64,000 bases of DNA. Source: G963662655 sp963666875 (GTDB taxonomy: Bacteria > Cloacimonadota > Cloacimonadia > Cloacimonadales > JAIOQZ01). The notes below the pieces were generated by a model, which made no database searches, was not told the DNA's origin, and saw only the letters and a program-made list of their open reading frames with translations. Location of the stretch: the NCBI GenBank assembly GCA_963666875.2, contig CAXXPU010000015.1, positions 77,583 to 141,582 of the forward strand, given 5' to 3'. Positions 10,201 to 17,535 of the stretch are shown piece by piece; position 1 is the stretch's first letter, and every line of letters starts with the position of its first letter. The position numbers were made by a program, and so were the translations under genes.

Positions 10201-11128
10201 GCATTTTAATCACGCTGGCATTGAGCGTGTCCGAGGGCGTGCTGCCGTCGATAATCGTCAGATCGATGTGGTTGGGATTTCCGTCGAGGATGAAGCGGGA
10301 GGCCAGCGCGATTTCTTTGCCTTCGATCGCGAGGTTCTCGTAGTAAACGCCGTTCTGCAGAACGATTACGTTGCCATCGACAGCCGCATCGATCGCGCTC
10401 TGGATGGTGGGGAAATCGTCCGGCACATAGTGAACGTCTATCTCGAAGGGATTGTCGGAGGTGTCTTCCGCTTCGTTTCCGAAATTGTCTGTGACATTGA
10501 TGCGGATCAAGCCGTCGTCGGTTAGGGTGAATGGAATCTGCCAGTCGAAGCTTCCTGAATTCGCCATGCTGTTCGCAAGGTCGGAGTATGTCGCGCCATT
10601 ATTCGCGCTGAACTGTATCGTAATGGCATCCGAAGGGAGTCCGAAGTCCGTTGCTGTCCACTCGATTGCGTGCGTGTTCCCGACCCGGTAGAATTCACCG
10701 CCATTGGGAGAAATCACGCTGACCTGCGGATCGACGGTATCGAGCGTAACGAGACCTGAAATTTCTTGTGTTGTCTCCAGAGAATCGGCGGCAGACAACC
10801 TGAATCGAAACAAAGTTCCTTCATACGTTTCCGCTTCATCTCCTGCGAGCCAGGTAATGTGCTTGTTGGTCCCGGGCTCGATATTATCTCCGATGTCTCC
10901 GCCGAGTGTTGAGAGGATGACATCCCAGGTTGTTCCATTGTCTTCCGATAGTTCCACACCGATCGATACCATGTTTGTATCTGCGTCCGCAATATCGTAG
11001 TACAGATCAACTGTTTTTGATCCATCGGTTCGCTGAGCGGCAGAGAAATTGAAAATCTCTGGGGCAGTGTTTGCCATCATTGAGTATATTGCAATGGATA
11101 GAATCAGGAGACATACGGAACGCTTCAT
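7262..11128 (-). CDS. Large secreted beta-helix protein with Ig-like and Fn3 modules
   Basis: A 1,288-residue exported protein (signal MKRSVCLLILSIAIYSMMA). It has two N-terminal beta-sandwich modules, the second with the typical SPNGGEFYRVGNTHAIEW opening at about 140-160. A long parallel beta-helix region of about 230-830 follows, with DDFPTIQSAIDAA as its entry motif and repeated short N-x-F/I units. It closes with STCIDAGTPDS and IDIGAYEN, as in pectate-lyase-fold proteins. After that come Ig-like modules and a C-terminal Fn3 (VVISWDAIADASSYRVY) ending FFLIKAVYFE. No catalytic residues could be assigned, so polysaccharide binding or cleavage is only a possibility. Unlike the proteins at 42.5-48.8 kb it has no FlgD-like tail. 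The part encoded at about 8,100-9,400 is more AT-rich than its surroundings. Confidence 0.82.
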   Translation of the reverse strand: MKRSVCLLILSIAIYSMMANTAPEIFNFSAAQRTDGSKTVDLYYDIADADTNMVSIGVELSEDNGTTWDVILSTLGGDIGDNIEPGTNKHITWLAGDEAETYEGTLFRFRLSAADSLETTQEISGLVTLDTVDPQVSVISPNGGEFYRVGNTHAIEWTATDFGLPSDAITIQFSANNGATYSDLANSMANSGSFDWQIPFTLTDDGLIRINVTDNFGNEAEDTSDNPFEIDVHYVPDDFPTIQSAIDAAVDGNVIVLQNGVYYENLAIEGKEIALASRFILDGNPNHIDLTIIDGSTPSDTLNASVIKMLAGSNPDAVPYIYGLTIQGGSGTFNASLDKKLGGGFYIEGLNPIITGNKVKDNQGVDEGGGAYALNGHPNFGGDIENAGIWNLQFNPGTNVFYQNVAGYGRTIFIEGATDVLKAEHCHFDVYSTVYQDVPEFWAYTDGESSFLYGSGDREAIISDAYISVYGDDNNIGSTQMLPFQHISRAYRDIYATENNIVTIHLAPGTYAPSTTGESFPITPMDYIIIEGSTTREETIIDIEGSAETPRSGFYISDKNYVALKNMTIRGGNTSGIDGIGSAITKKTSRMDLFNCEFIDNTGLIQAIYSYQPYPLNFPDSLVLDRCFFQSNTMDTATSYCSIYSNYSVLEVNNCYFSNLQGIEFNGPDFHGNSGRTYFKNSVFIGLAFGYRNIVSPNYYNCTFYDHDEFGGDWWGGFSNCVFHGDNEKHIEFGFESVYWDISRNNCIHGYTYSSTNHAYGIINSVNANGVPCDIYGNIFMDPQLVDAPNDLSLASTSTCIDAGTPDSLDLYLPQYDITGSPRLYGSSIDIGAYENQGLPSGDAHIDAGPGSQHIFSTNLDPYETEIQILSIGNTGSTPLYYTVTLTPSSEFNWVLLNGTSTTVTSKINDGEPIEDIEIVFSTEHLMIEAGHYETILRIVSNDADFPVIEYNVEMDIDSSVDVDPDSFELYLVQEQTQTVPLILTNLGNTLVNYNLDFLNRAEENEIRSIEGSYMECSESTFLPGEAATWHLTAYNASDDNEWLENIMIDLPEGVTIYLASNFVGGSGGDLEYDGTTGNGVEVNWHGETSNGWGLIHGGEIANTAINISIDPDYTGDIAISYQLDGDVYGNEPHVSTGIIEIENIGSDASWITANPTSGTIEPYDTSQIDVMLDASGLENGEYNANIVVSDGRFIHSAIPVTLYVGDSALELPANIALENDGSEVVISWDAIADASSYRVYAGDIPSEAIIDVSGEGSFSEADGRVSWAFTGDIESKKFFLIKAVYFE

Positions 11129-11250
11129 TAAAGGACTCCTTCAGAAAAATATATATTATTCAAGTATGAATCATGCTCTGGATGTTGTCAATCAAATCCT
11201 GTGCATGTATTGCACGCTCATTGTTCTCCTTTAGCAGAGGAGCGCGAAAG

Positions 11251-12030
11251 TCAAGATGAAGTGGTTACCACATACCACGCGGCGGTGGTGAAGAGGTCAC
11301 AGCGAAGCGGCATGGGCAGCGGCAGGGGAATAGTCGGGAGATTGAACTTGCTGCGGTAGATGGGGTTGATCAGCCAGAGTCGGCGATCGAGGACGGTCAG
11401 TTCGCAGTTTCGGCAGAGGTTTTCGTAATCACGGGTGGAAAGCCTGGTTGGTGGCAGCTCCAGCAAGCCTTCGAGCCTGTCGCCCGATTCGCCGGCGAAC
11501 CGTAGCCATTGCTCGTACAATTCGATCGGCAACAGGTGCATCCAGGGGCATTTGCCGGGGATCGTGTCCGCCATCTGCTGGTGACCACCGAACGGCATGG
11601 ACCACGGCGGGAATCCCACGAACAAAATGCCACCGTCGGTCAGGAGGCTTTTGCAGAGCATCATCAGCACGCGCTTGGCTTCCACGTGTTCGATCACGTC
11701 TTTGAGCACGATGATGTCGAATTTTTCTCTGCATGTCGCGGTCCACTGGAAGATATCCTCCACATCGAGCTTCATCCTGCCGTCGTCGATCTTGTCCGCG
11801 AAGAATTCCTGCGCCCATTCGATTTTCGATTGGCTGAGGTCGATTCCGACACCGGTAGCGCCTTCGTCCAGAAAACGATCGAGCACGCCGGCCTCGCCGC
11901 AGCCGAGTTCGAGCACGCGACGATCTTTCATGGACATAAACGGCTCCAGCATGGGGAGGATGGCGTCGCCGCAGACTTGTCTCTGCTGCAACATCTTACG
12001 ATGTCGATTGTAATGAAACGGTAATGGCAT
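11251..12030 (-). CDS. Class I SAM-dependent methyltransferase
   Basis: A 259-residue protein with the class I methyltransferase signature: motif I VLELGCGEAG, an acidic residue in GVGIDLSQ (motif II), FDIIVLKDVIEHV (motif IV) and LLTDGGILFVGFPP (motif V/VI). The chosen ATG at 12028-12030 has a strong ribosome site (CGGAGG) about 6 bases before it; the frame is open 7 codons further upstream without one. The substrate is unknown. The C-terminal third (about 165-259) is not typical of ubiquinone or small-molecule methyltransferases and resembles those found in glycan or lipid clusters, but no cluster surrounds it here. It stands alone between the beta-helix gene and the divergent phoH operon. 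Confidence 0.85.
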   Translation of the reverse strand: MPLPFHYNRHRKMLQQRQVCGDAILPMLEPFMSMKDRRVLELGCGEAGVLDRFLDEGATGVGIDLSQSKIEWAQEFFADKIDDGRMKLDVEDIFQWTATCREKFDIIVLKDVIEHVEAKRVLMMLCKSLLTDGGILFVGFPPWSMPFGGHQQMADTIPGKCPWMHLLPIELYEQWLRFAGESGDRLEGLLELPPTRLSTRDYENLCRNCELTVLDRRLWLINPIYRSKFNLPTIPLPLPMPLRCDLFTTAAWYVVTTSS

Positions 12031-12112
12031 GATAACCTCCGAATCGATCAAGAAGTATCGAGCGCGCCTTTGTCAAGCGGAAAGTACGTATGTCGCGCTG
12101 CAAACAAAATGA

Positions 12113-12142
12113 TTGACAATGTTTAGAATTTGCAGATATTTT
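12113..12142 (+). promoter_or_regulatory. Possible sigma-70-type promoter for the phoH operon
   Basis: TTGACA at 12113-12118 is followed after 18 bases by TATTTT at 12137-12142, about 70 bases before the phoH start. A second TTGACA at 12142-12147 overlaps it but has a weaker -10. Spacing and the -35 box fit; the -10 is only four of six. No other candidate lies in the 180-base gap. Confidence 0.4.
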
Positions 12143-12211
12143 TGACAGATACAGAAATGTGACCCTGCTATCCGTCAGGACGGCAGCGCGTTCTTTGATT
12201 GGAGCAAGACT

Positions 12212-13552
12212 ATGGAAAAGATTTATGTTCTGGACACAAATGTTCTAATACACGATCCGCAAGCGCTGTTTTCATTCGAAGAAAACCGCGTCGTGATCCC
12301 GATCACGGTGATCGAAGAGATCGATAATTTCAAGAAGGGCCTCGACGAAAAGGGCCGAAACGCCCGGCAGATCGGACGATATCTGGACCAACTGCGTCAG
12401 AAAGGAAGTCTCCAAGACGGTATCCGAACCGAAAGGGGCGGATTGATCCAGGTCGCGCTCAGCCGCAAGATATCCGATACGGCGAGCGACATCCTGATCA
12501 CCGACACCAATGACAACCTGATCATCGGAACCGCGCTCTATTTCCAGAAGAAATACAACGATTCCGAGGTGATTCTCGTATCCAAGGACGCCAACGTGCG
12601 CATCAAGGCGAACGCCGTCCAGCTCAAGGCCGAGAACTTCGAATCGGACCACATCAAATTTGAAGAGCTGTACACCGGTGTCACCGAGCTGGTACTGACC
12701 GAAAAGCAGTACAACGATTTCCTGGAACGGGAATATCTGACGCGCAGAAACTTCAGGTTCTATCCGCAGCAATTCGTACGGATCGTGAACAAGAAGAAGC
12801 CCGCGGAGCACACCATGACGCGCTATGCGGGATCGACAAAGACCCTTTACCCGCTGGCGTACTACAAAGGTCAAAAAGTCTTCGGCATCACCGCGCGCAA
12901 CGAGGAACAAGCGCTGGCTTTCGACCTCCTGCTGGACGACGAAGTCAAGATGGTCAGCCTGGCAGGCAAGGCCGGAACGGGGAAGACCCTCATCGCTATC
13001 GCCGCAGGACTGAATCAGGTGATGGAAGAAGATAAGTACACCCGACTCGTCATCTCGCGTCCGATATCGCCACTGGGCAAGGATCTCGGCTTTCTCCCCG
13101 GCAGCAAGGCGGAGAAATTCAATCCCTGGATGCAGCCCATCTACGACAACATGGAAATCCTGCTGCTGGGTCATGAAGACCACGCGGATAACGGGAAGAT
13201 TTTCGGCAAGAAACGTCCCTCGCTGGACGAATATCTCGACTACGGCTTCATCGAGTTAGAGCCGCTGACTTACATCCGTGGGAGAAGTCTGCCCAAGCAG
13301 TTTATCATCATCGACGAGGCGCAGAACCTCTCACCGCACGAGATGAAGACCATTATAACCCGTGCCGGCGAAGGCACCAAGATCGTTCTGACCGGCGATC
13401 CGTACCAGATCGACATCCCGTACCTCGATTCCGAGAGTAACGGATTGAGCGTTGTTGTAGAGAAGCTCAAGAACGAGGATATCGTCGGTCATATAACACT
13501 GGAGAAAGGCGAGCGCTCCCGATTGGCAGATATCGCGGCGAAATATTTTTGA
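12212..13552 (+). CDS. PIN-PhoH protein (PhoH2/YlaK family RNase-ATPase)
   Basis: A 446-residue fusion of a PIN nuclease domain (about 1-135) and a PhoH ATPase domain (about 225-446). PIN acidic residues are visible: Asp8 in LDTN, Asp98/Asp101 in TDTNDN and Asp126 in SKDAN. The ATPase has Walker A GKAGTGKT (252-259) and Walker B FIIIDEAQN (364-372), plus TGDPYQID. PhoH2 proteins are known RNA helicase-ribonucleases, often paired with antitoxins, but there is no small antitoxin-like gene upstream here. The stop codon overlaps the next gene's ATG (TGATG), so it is translationally coupled to an HD-GYP gene. Confidence 0.93.
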   Translation: MEKIYVLDTNVLIHDPQALFSFEENRVVIPITVIEEIDNFKKGLDEKGRNARQIGRYLDQLRQKGSLQDGIRTERGGLIQVALSRKISDTASDILITDTNDNLIIGTALYFQKKYNDSEVILVSKDANVRIKANAVQLKAENFESDHIKFEELYTGVTELVLTEKQYNDFLEREYLTRRNFRFYPQQFVRIVNKKKPAEHTMTRYAGSTKTLYPLAYYKGQKVFGITARNEEQALAFDLLLDDEVKMVSLAGKAGTGKTLIAIAAGLNQVMEEDKYTRLVISRPISPLGKDLGFLPGSKAEKFNPWMQPIYDNMEILLLGHEDHADNGKIFGKKRPSLDEYLDYGFIELEPLTYIRGRSLPKQFIIIDEAQNLSPHEMKTIITRAGEGTKIVLTGDPYQIDIPYLDSESNGLSVVVEKLKNEDIVGHITLEKGERSRLADIAAKYF

Positions 13553-14754
13553 TGGAACAACTCAATCAAGAACACGAATTGATCGATATCGACAGGTTGA
13601 TGATCGGGATGTGCCTCTCGCGTCCCGTTCACAACGAATTCGGGCTCAAACTGCTCGATGCCGGCGTCTATATCAATTCGGATCTCCAGATCGAGAAGCT
13701 TCGTCAGAGTGGCGTGCGCAAGGTGTTCATCTCGCGCGACACAAGCCAGGTCGAGACCGGCACTACCTACGAGAAGAAACAGAACGATACCGAATTTCGC
13801 AGAGAGCTTGAAGATCCGGACAAGATCATCGACAGCCTGAAACAGGAACTCGTAATCGCGCGTAGAATCTACGACTCCGCTCAGAACGTCATCGACGACG
13901 TACTCCACAACGTCCGCATGGGCAAGAACATCGACAGCGAAGTCGTGCGCAACACCGCCAGCCAGTTGATCGAAAGCGTGGTGCACAATCCACAGGCGCT
14001 CATCAGCATGGTCAATCTGAAGCGTACCGACGAATACACCTTCAACCACAGCGTCAATGTTACGGCTATTTCGCTGTCCATCGCGACGCATCTCTCGATG
14101 TCGCCGGAGCAGCTCGACATGGTCGGAGTGGGTGCACTGATGCACGATGTCGGTAAAGCGAAGATCGATATCAACATCATCAACAAGCCGGGTAAACTCA
14201 CCGAGGAAGAATTCGAGATTATAATGCGCCACCCGATCTACGGCTACGAGATCTGCAAGCGCGAGAACTTCCGGTACGAACAGGTTCTGGATATCGTGCG
14301 GCATCATCATGAAGCCTACAATGGCGATGGCTATCCCGACCGGCTTTCACGAAGAAGCATCAGCAAGTATGCGGCGCTTGTCTCGATCGCGGATTGTTAC
14401 GACGCGCTGACCACCGAGCGAAGCTATAAGAAGTCCCTGAAGCCGGCGGAATCGATCCACTTCCTACACAAGATGTCCAACAACAAGTTCGACCGGCGAC
14501 TGGTATTCCACTTCATCAAGGTGATGGGTATCTACCCGGTCGGGAGCGTATTAAAGCTAAATTCCGGTCGCATCGGGATCGTCGTCGGTTTCTCGCGCAA
14601 GAACCTGCTGCATCCGATCCTGAAAATCCTGGTGAACGATGACGGTTCGTTCAATCGAGGGCACGAGACGCTACTGCTGCACGAATCGGACGATTTCATC
14701 GTTGATTTGAATCCCAACTTCCGTTTCAGAGGGAATCTCGAGGAGATTCTCTGA
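13552..14754 (+). CDS. HD-GYP domain cyclic-di-GMP phosphodiesterase
   Basis: A 400-residue cytosolic protein. The N-terminal ~60 residues match the small domain often found ahead of HD-GYP units (LMIGMCLSRPVHNEFGLKLL). A helical linker follows, then the HD-GYP domain (about 160-330). The metal-binding HD is at His198-Asp199 in MHDVGK, and the signature HHHEAYNGDGYP at 251-262 is intact, so hydrolysis of cyclic di-GMP is expected. A ~70-residue beta-rich tail follows. I start it at the ATG at 13552 that overlaps the phoH stop, rather than the in-frame TTG one codon earlier. Its stop overlaps the alr start in the same TGATG form. Confidence 0.92.
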   Translation: MEQLNQEHELIDIDRLMIGMCLSRPVHNEFGLKLLDAGVYINSDLQIEKLRQSGVRKVFISRDTSQVETGTTYEKKQNDTEFRRELEDPDKIIDSLKQELVIARRIYDSAQNVIDDVLHNVRMGKNIDSEVVRNTASQLIESVVHNPQALISMVNLKRTDEYTFNHSVNVTAISLSIATHLSMSPEQLDMVGVGALMHDVGKAKIDINIINKPGKLTEEEFEIIMRHPIYGYEICKRENFRYEQVLDIVRHHHEAYNGDGYPDRLSRRSISKYAALVSIADCYDALTTERSYKKSLKPAESIHFLHKMSNNKFDRRLVFHFIKVMGIYPVGSVLKLNSGRIGIVVGFSRKNLLHPILKILVNDDGSFNRGHETLLLHESDDFIVDLNPNFRFRGNLEEIL

Positions 14755-16682
14755 TGCTTATATCCGATCGGAGTTGGACGGAGATCGATCTGTCGGCTTA
14801 TCGCTGGAATCTCCGAAAGCTGCGTGGATTCGTTCAGCCTGAAACGCGCGTCATGCAGATCGTCAAGGCGGACGCATACGGTCATGGTGCATACGAGATC
14901 GCCAAGGCAGCCATTGACGAGGGTATCGATTTTCTTGGCGTAGCCAATGCTGAGGAAGGCGCGCTCCTGCGCTATCAGGAGATCGAAATCCCGATCCTGA
15001 TTCTCTCTCCATCCTTCGAAAACGAGATCGATCTCATCCTCGAATACAACCTGATCCCGACCGTATCCGACCTATGTTTTGCACAAGCGCTGAGTAATGC
15101 CTGTGGCGATAGGACGATACCGATCCACATCAACATCGATACCGGCATAGGCAGGAGCGGAATCCATCACACCGAGGCTGTCGAAATCATCAAGGAAATC
15201 GCCGGTCTCGCCAATCTGCGGATCGACGGTATATTCTCGCACCTCTCCAGTAGCGAAGAGGATCACGATTACTCGCTGCACCAGTATAAAATCTTTCTGA
15301 ATGTTTTAATACAACTCGCCGACATTGTGCGTCCATCATGGATCCACCTGTGCAACAGCGCCGGCGTGGTGAGTTTCAGGGATGAATCGACTGAAGACTT
15401 CCTGACCGTCTTCCCGGAAGCGAAGACGCTGGTTCGTCTTGGACTGCTTACCTACGGCGTGTACCCTCATCCGTCATTCGTCGAGCGCATCGAGTTACGT
15501 CCGGTCATGACCTTCAAGACGCGCGTCGGGCAGATCAAGAAGGCGCTGAAGGGCGAATCGATCGGCTACAATCGTACGTACGTCGTCGAAGAAAACATGA
15601 AGTACGCAATCCTGCCCGTGGGCTACGCGGACGGCTACGATTTTCTCTTCTCCGGTCGTGGAAAAGTCATGATCCGCGGAAAGGTCTGCCTGGTTCTGGG
15701 CAGAGTGAGCATGGACATGATCGCGGTTTCGCTTCAGGGCGTCGATGATACAGAGATCGGCGACGAAGTGATCGTCCTCGGTAGCAATCTGCGCGTGGAG
15801 GATTTGGTCAGGTTGTACGGCGGCAGCAGCTATGAGCTGATGTGCCAGGTCGGCCGTCGCGCCAGGAGATATTATATCGACGAGCAGCAGATCGTATCTT
15901 CGGCTCCGCTGGCAAGGCGCGAGTTTTTCTCGCCCGATTTCTCGGACAACCGCCTCAATCGCATCATCGAGGCGTCCATTCGTCAGCGACTGGAGAGTAG
16001 TGAGATCGCCGGAATCATCTATCAGGACGTGCTGAGCCGGTTCTTCCGTGACAAGGATCACGATATCCGCTATCGCACGGATTTTGTCCACACCATCGAA
16101 TTCATCGAGCCCGAAGTTTTTGGGGATTACCTGATCACGAAGACGTCTCTGACCTTCAAGAAGCAGCTCCAGAACAACTACTTCATCGTCGCTTGCGCCA
16201 ACAATCCCGACTTCCTACAACGCTATTTCGAGCGCAACGATGTGGAATATCGCTGGCTGCTGGATGACTCCCTCGCGCTGGACGAAAAGCTCTTCGACGT
16301 GCTCTCGCCTCGCATCGACGAGTTCGATCTGATTACCGAAAAACGCATCGTCGGCGGCTGTATCGAAATCCGCTGCCACCACCCGGAGCTGAAGAACCTG
16401 GTCGGCAAAGAGGTAAAATTTTCGATCCCGACTCGCACCTGGTATCCCGCTTCGGCGAACCAGATGTCGGTGTTCATCAACGAGCCGACGCGTGGGGTTA
16501 AAGTGGCGTTTACGTATCCGCCCTCGATCCACAAGGTCGATCCAGTCGCGATTTTCGCAGGGAAAACCCGTTTCCCTGATATCCAGCGCGACGACCACAC
16601 GATATCAGTGTCAGTCGAGCCGGATCAATGGGTGCTGCCCAACAGCGGAATCGTTTTCAGCTATTCCATTCAGCCTCGATAA
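14754..16682 (+). CDS. alr: Alanine racemase with an additional, unassigned C-terminal domain
   Basis: A 642-residue protein; ordinary alanine racemases are about 360-390. Residues 1 to ~382 are a complete fold-type III racemase: PLP lysine Lys38 in VKADAYGHGA, HINIDTGIGRSG at 125-136, catalytic Tyr272 in GESIGYNRTY and GRVSMD at 316-321. This enzyme makes D-alanine for peptidoglycan. Residues ~388-642 are additional. They start with a helical stretch (NRLNRIIEASIRQRLESSEIAG is cut short here: NRLNRIIEASIRQRLESS) and continue as a predominantly beta region with motifs such as HDIRYRTDFVHTIEF and ending NSGIVFSYSIQ. I do not recognise this domain. The start overlaps the HD-GYP stop. No frameshift or internal start with a ribosome site separates the two halves. 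Confidence 0.88.
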   Translation: MLISDRSWTEIDLSAYRWNLRKLRGFVQPETRVMQIVKADAYGHGAYEIAKAAIDEGIDFLGVANAEEGALLRYQEIEIPILILSPSFENEIDLILEYNLIPTVSDLCFAQALSNACGDRTIPIHINIDTGIGRSGIHHTEAVEIIKEIAGLANLRIDGIFSHLSSSEEDHDYSLHQYKIFLNVLIQLADIVRPSWIHLCNSAGVVSFRDESTEDFLTVFPEAKTLVRLGLLTYGVYPHPSFVERIELRPVMTFKTRVGQIKKALKGESIGYNRTYVVEENMKYAILPVGYADGYDFLFSGRGKVMIRGKVCLVLGRVSMDMIAVSLQGVDDTEIGDEVIVLGSNLRVEDLVRLYGGSSYELMCQVGRRARRYYIDEQQIVSSAPLARREFFSPDFSDNRLNRIIEASIRQRLESSEIAGIIYQDVLSRFFRDKDHDIRYRTDFVHTIEFIEPEVFGDYLITKTSLTFKKQLQNNYFIVACANNPDFLQRYFERNDVEYRWLLDDSLALDEKLFDVLSPRIDEFDLITEKRIVGGCIEIRCHHPELKNLVGKEVKFSIPTRTWYPASANQMSVFINEPTRGVKVAFTYPPSIHKVDPVAIFAGKTRFPDIQRDDHTISVSVEPDQWVLPNSGIVFSYSIQPR

Positions 16683-16695
16683 CAAAGGAGACGCC

Positions 16696-17082
16696 ATGCA
16701 GGCAGAATCATTCGAGTCCATCATCGTTCTTGTGCTCTCGACAATAGTCACGGTCGCGGTAGTTGTTATATTAATCGTTACGAATCGCTATCGCAACAAA
16801 TTCATCGAGATGACACCGGAAGAGACACTCAGAATACCGCCGCATAAATGCCCGAAATGCGGATTCAACATGACGCCGGGCTTAGCCTTCATGCAGCGTG
16901 GGCTCTACTGGCGATTACCCGATATGAAGCCCATGGGAATGCTGATGACGCGTGGCAAGCTGGTCGGCAACACCTATAACATGGGATTCACCGGCGCCGA
17001 GAACCGCGCCTGGCGATGCGATCGCTGTCAATTGCTTCTGATGGATATCGGCGAGATGGTTCGTGTGAAGAAGAGGAAGTAA
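16696..17082 (+). CDS. Small membrane protein with zinc ribbon
   Basis: A 128-residue protein: short N-terminus, one membrane span (about 8-30, SIIVLVLSTIVTVAVVVILIV) and a cytosolic domain with two CxxC pairs, CPKCGFNMTPG at about 55 and CDRCQ near residue 109, which probably bind one zinc. The spacing and the LYWR motif between the pairs resemble small CPxCG proteins of unknown function. The ATG at 16696 is preceded by AAAGGAG at ideal distance, 13 bases after the alr stop, so it is the fourth gene of the phoH operon. The longer frame reaching back into alr is not used. Confidence 0.78.
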   Translation: MQAESFESIIVLVLSTIVTVAVVVILIVTNRYRNKFIEMTPEETLRIPPHKCPKCGFNMTPGLAFMQRGLYWRLPDMKPMGMLMTRGKLVGNTYNMGFTGAENRAWRCDRCQLLLMDIGEMVRVKKRK

Positions 17083-17109
17083 AAAAAAAGGGCGCTCTTC
17101 CGAACGCCC
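17081..17109 (-). terminator. Rho-independent terminator of the VOC gene
   Basis: On the minus strand an 8-bp stem GGGCGTTC/GAGCGCCC with a GGAA tetraloop is followed by nine T's, 12 bases after the stop of the VOC gene. The stem could also slow plus-strand transcription from the phoH operon, but it has no T run in that direction. Confidence 0.9.
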
Positions 17110-17121
17110 ATTCAAAGCTTG

Positions 17122-17496
17122 TCAGTTTCTCGACCAGAGTCCGATCTGGTTGCCTTCCGTATCGTTGAAATAAGCCATATAGCCATATTCTTCGGTAATG
17201 ACCGTCTTCGGTTGCGTTACTTTTCCTCCGGCCGCTTCCACTCGTGACAATACATCACTCAGATCATCGCCACAGCCGAGATAGACCTGTACGCCTGTTT
17301 TCGAAGGTTCAAAGCCATCTCCCGCGATCAAAGCGCCGGGAGCGCCTTCATCGCCGTCTTCCATGGGGAAGAACGCCATCGGTTGTCCGGAAACCTCCGA
17401 TGCGTACATTTCGAAATCGAAGATCGTTTCGTAGAACTTCTGCGCTCTGGCAATGTCCTTCACTGGGATTTCAAACCATACAGTCAATCCATCCAT
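17122..17496 (-). CDS. VOC (glyoxalase/bleomycin-resistance) family protein
   Basis: A 124-residue protein with the paired beta-alpha-beta-beta-beta layout of the vicinal-oxygen-chelate family: WFEIPVKDIARAQKFYETIFDFEM at the start (only part shown as motif: VKDIARAQKFYETIF) and FNDTEGNQIGLWS at the end. Members of this subgroup are small dimeric proteins of uncertain substrate, so no function is assigned. The ATG at 17494-17496 sits just after GGAGG; an in-frame GTG four codons earlier would overlap that site. A clear terminator follows. It is a single-gene transcript. Confidence 0.85.
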   Translation of the reverse strand: MDGLTVWFEIPVKDIARAQKFYETIFDFEMYASEVSGQPMAFFPMEDGDEGAPGALIAGDGFEPSKTGVQVYLGCGDDLSDVLSRVEAAGGKVTQPKTVITEEYGYMAYFNDTEGNQIGLWSRN

Positions 17497-17535
17497 GTTT
17501 TCCTCCACTGTGTTTTATTTCGAAAATGCTGCCGG

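Noticed and set aside
12212..13552. PIN-PhoH gene considered as a toxin with a small antitoxin
   Set aside because: No small gene precedes it within 180 bases; it is coupled instead to the downstream HD-GYP gene.
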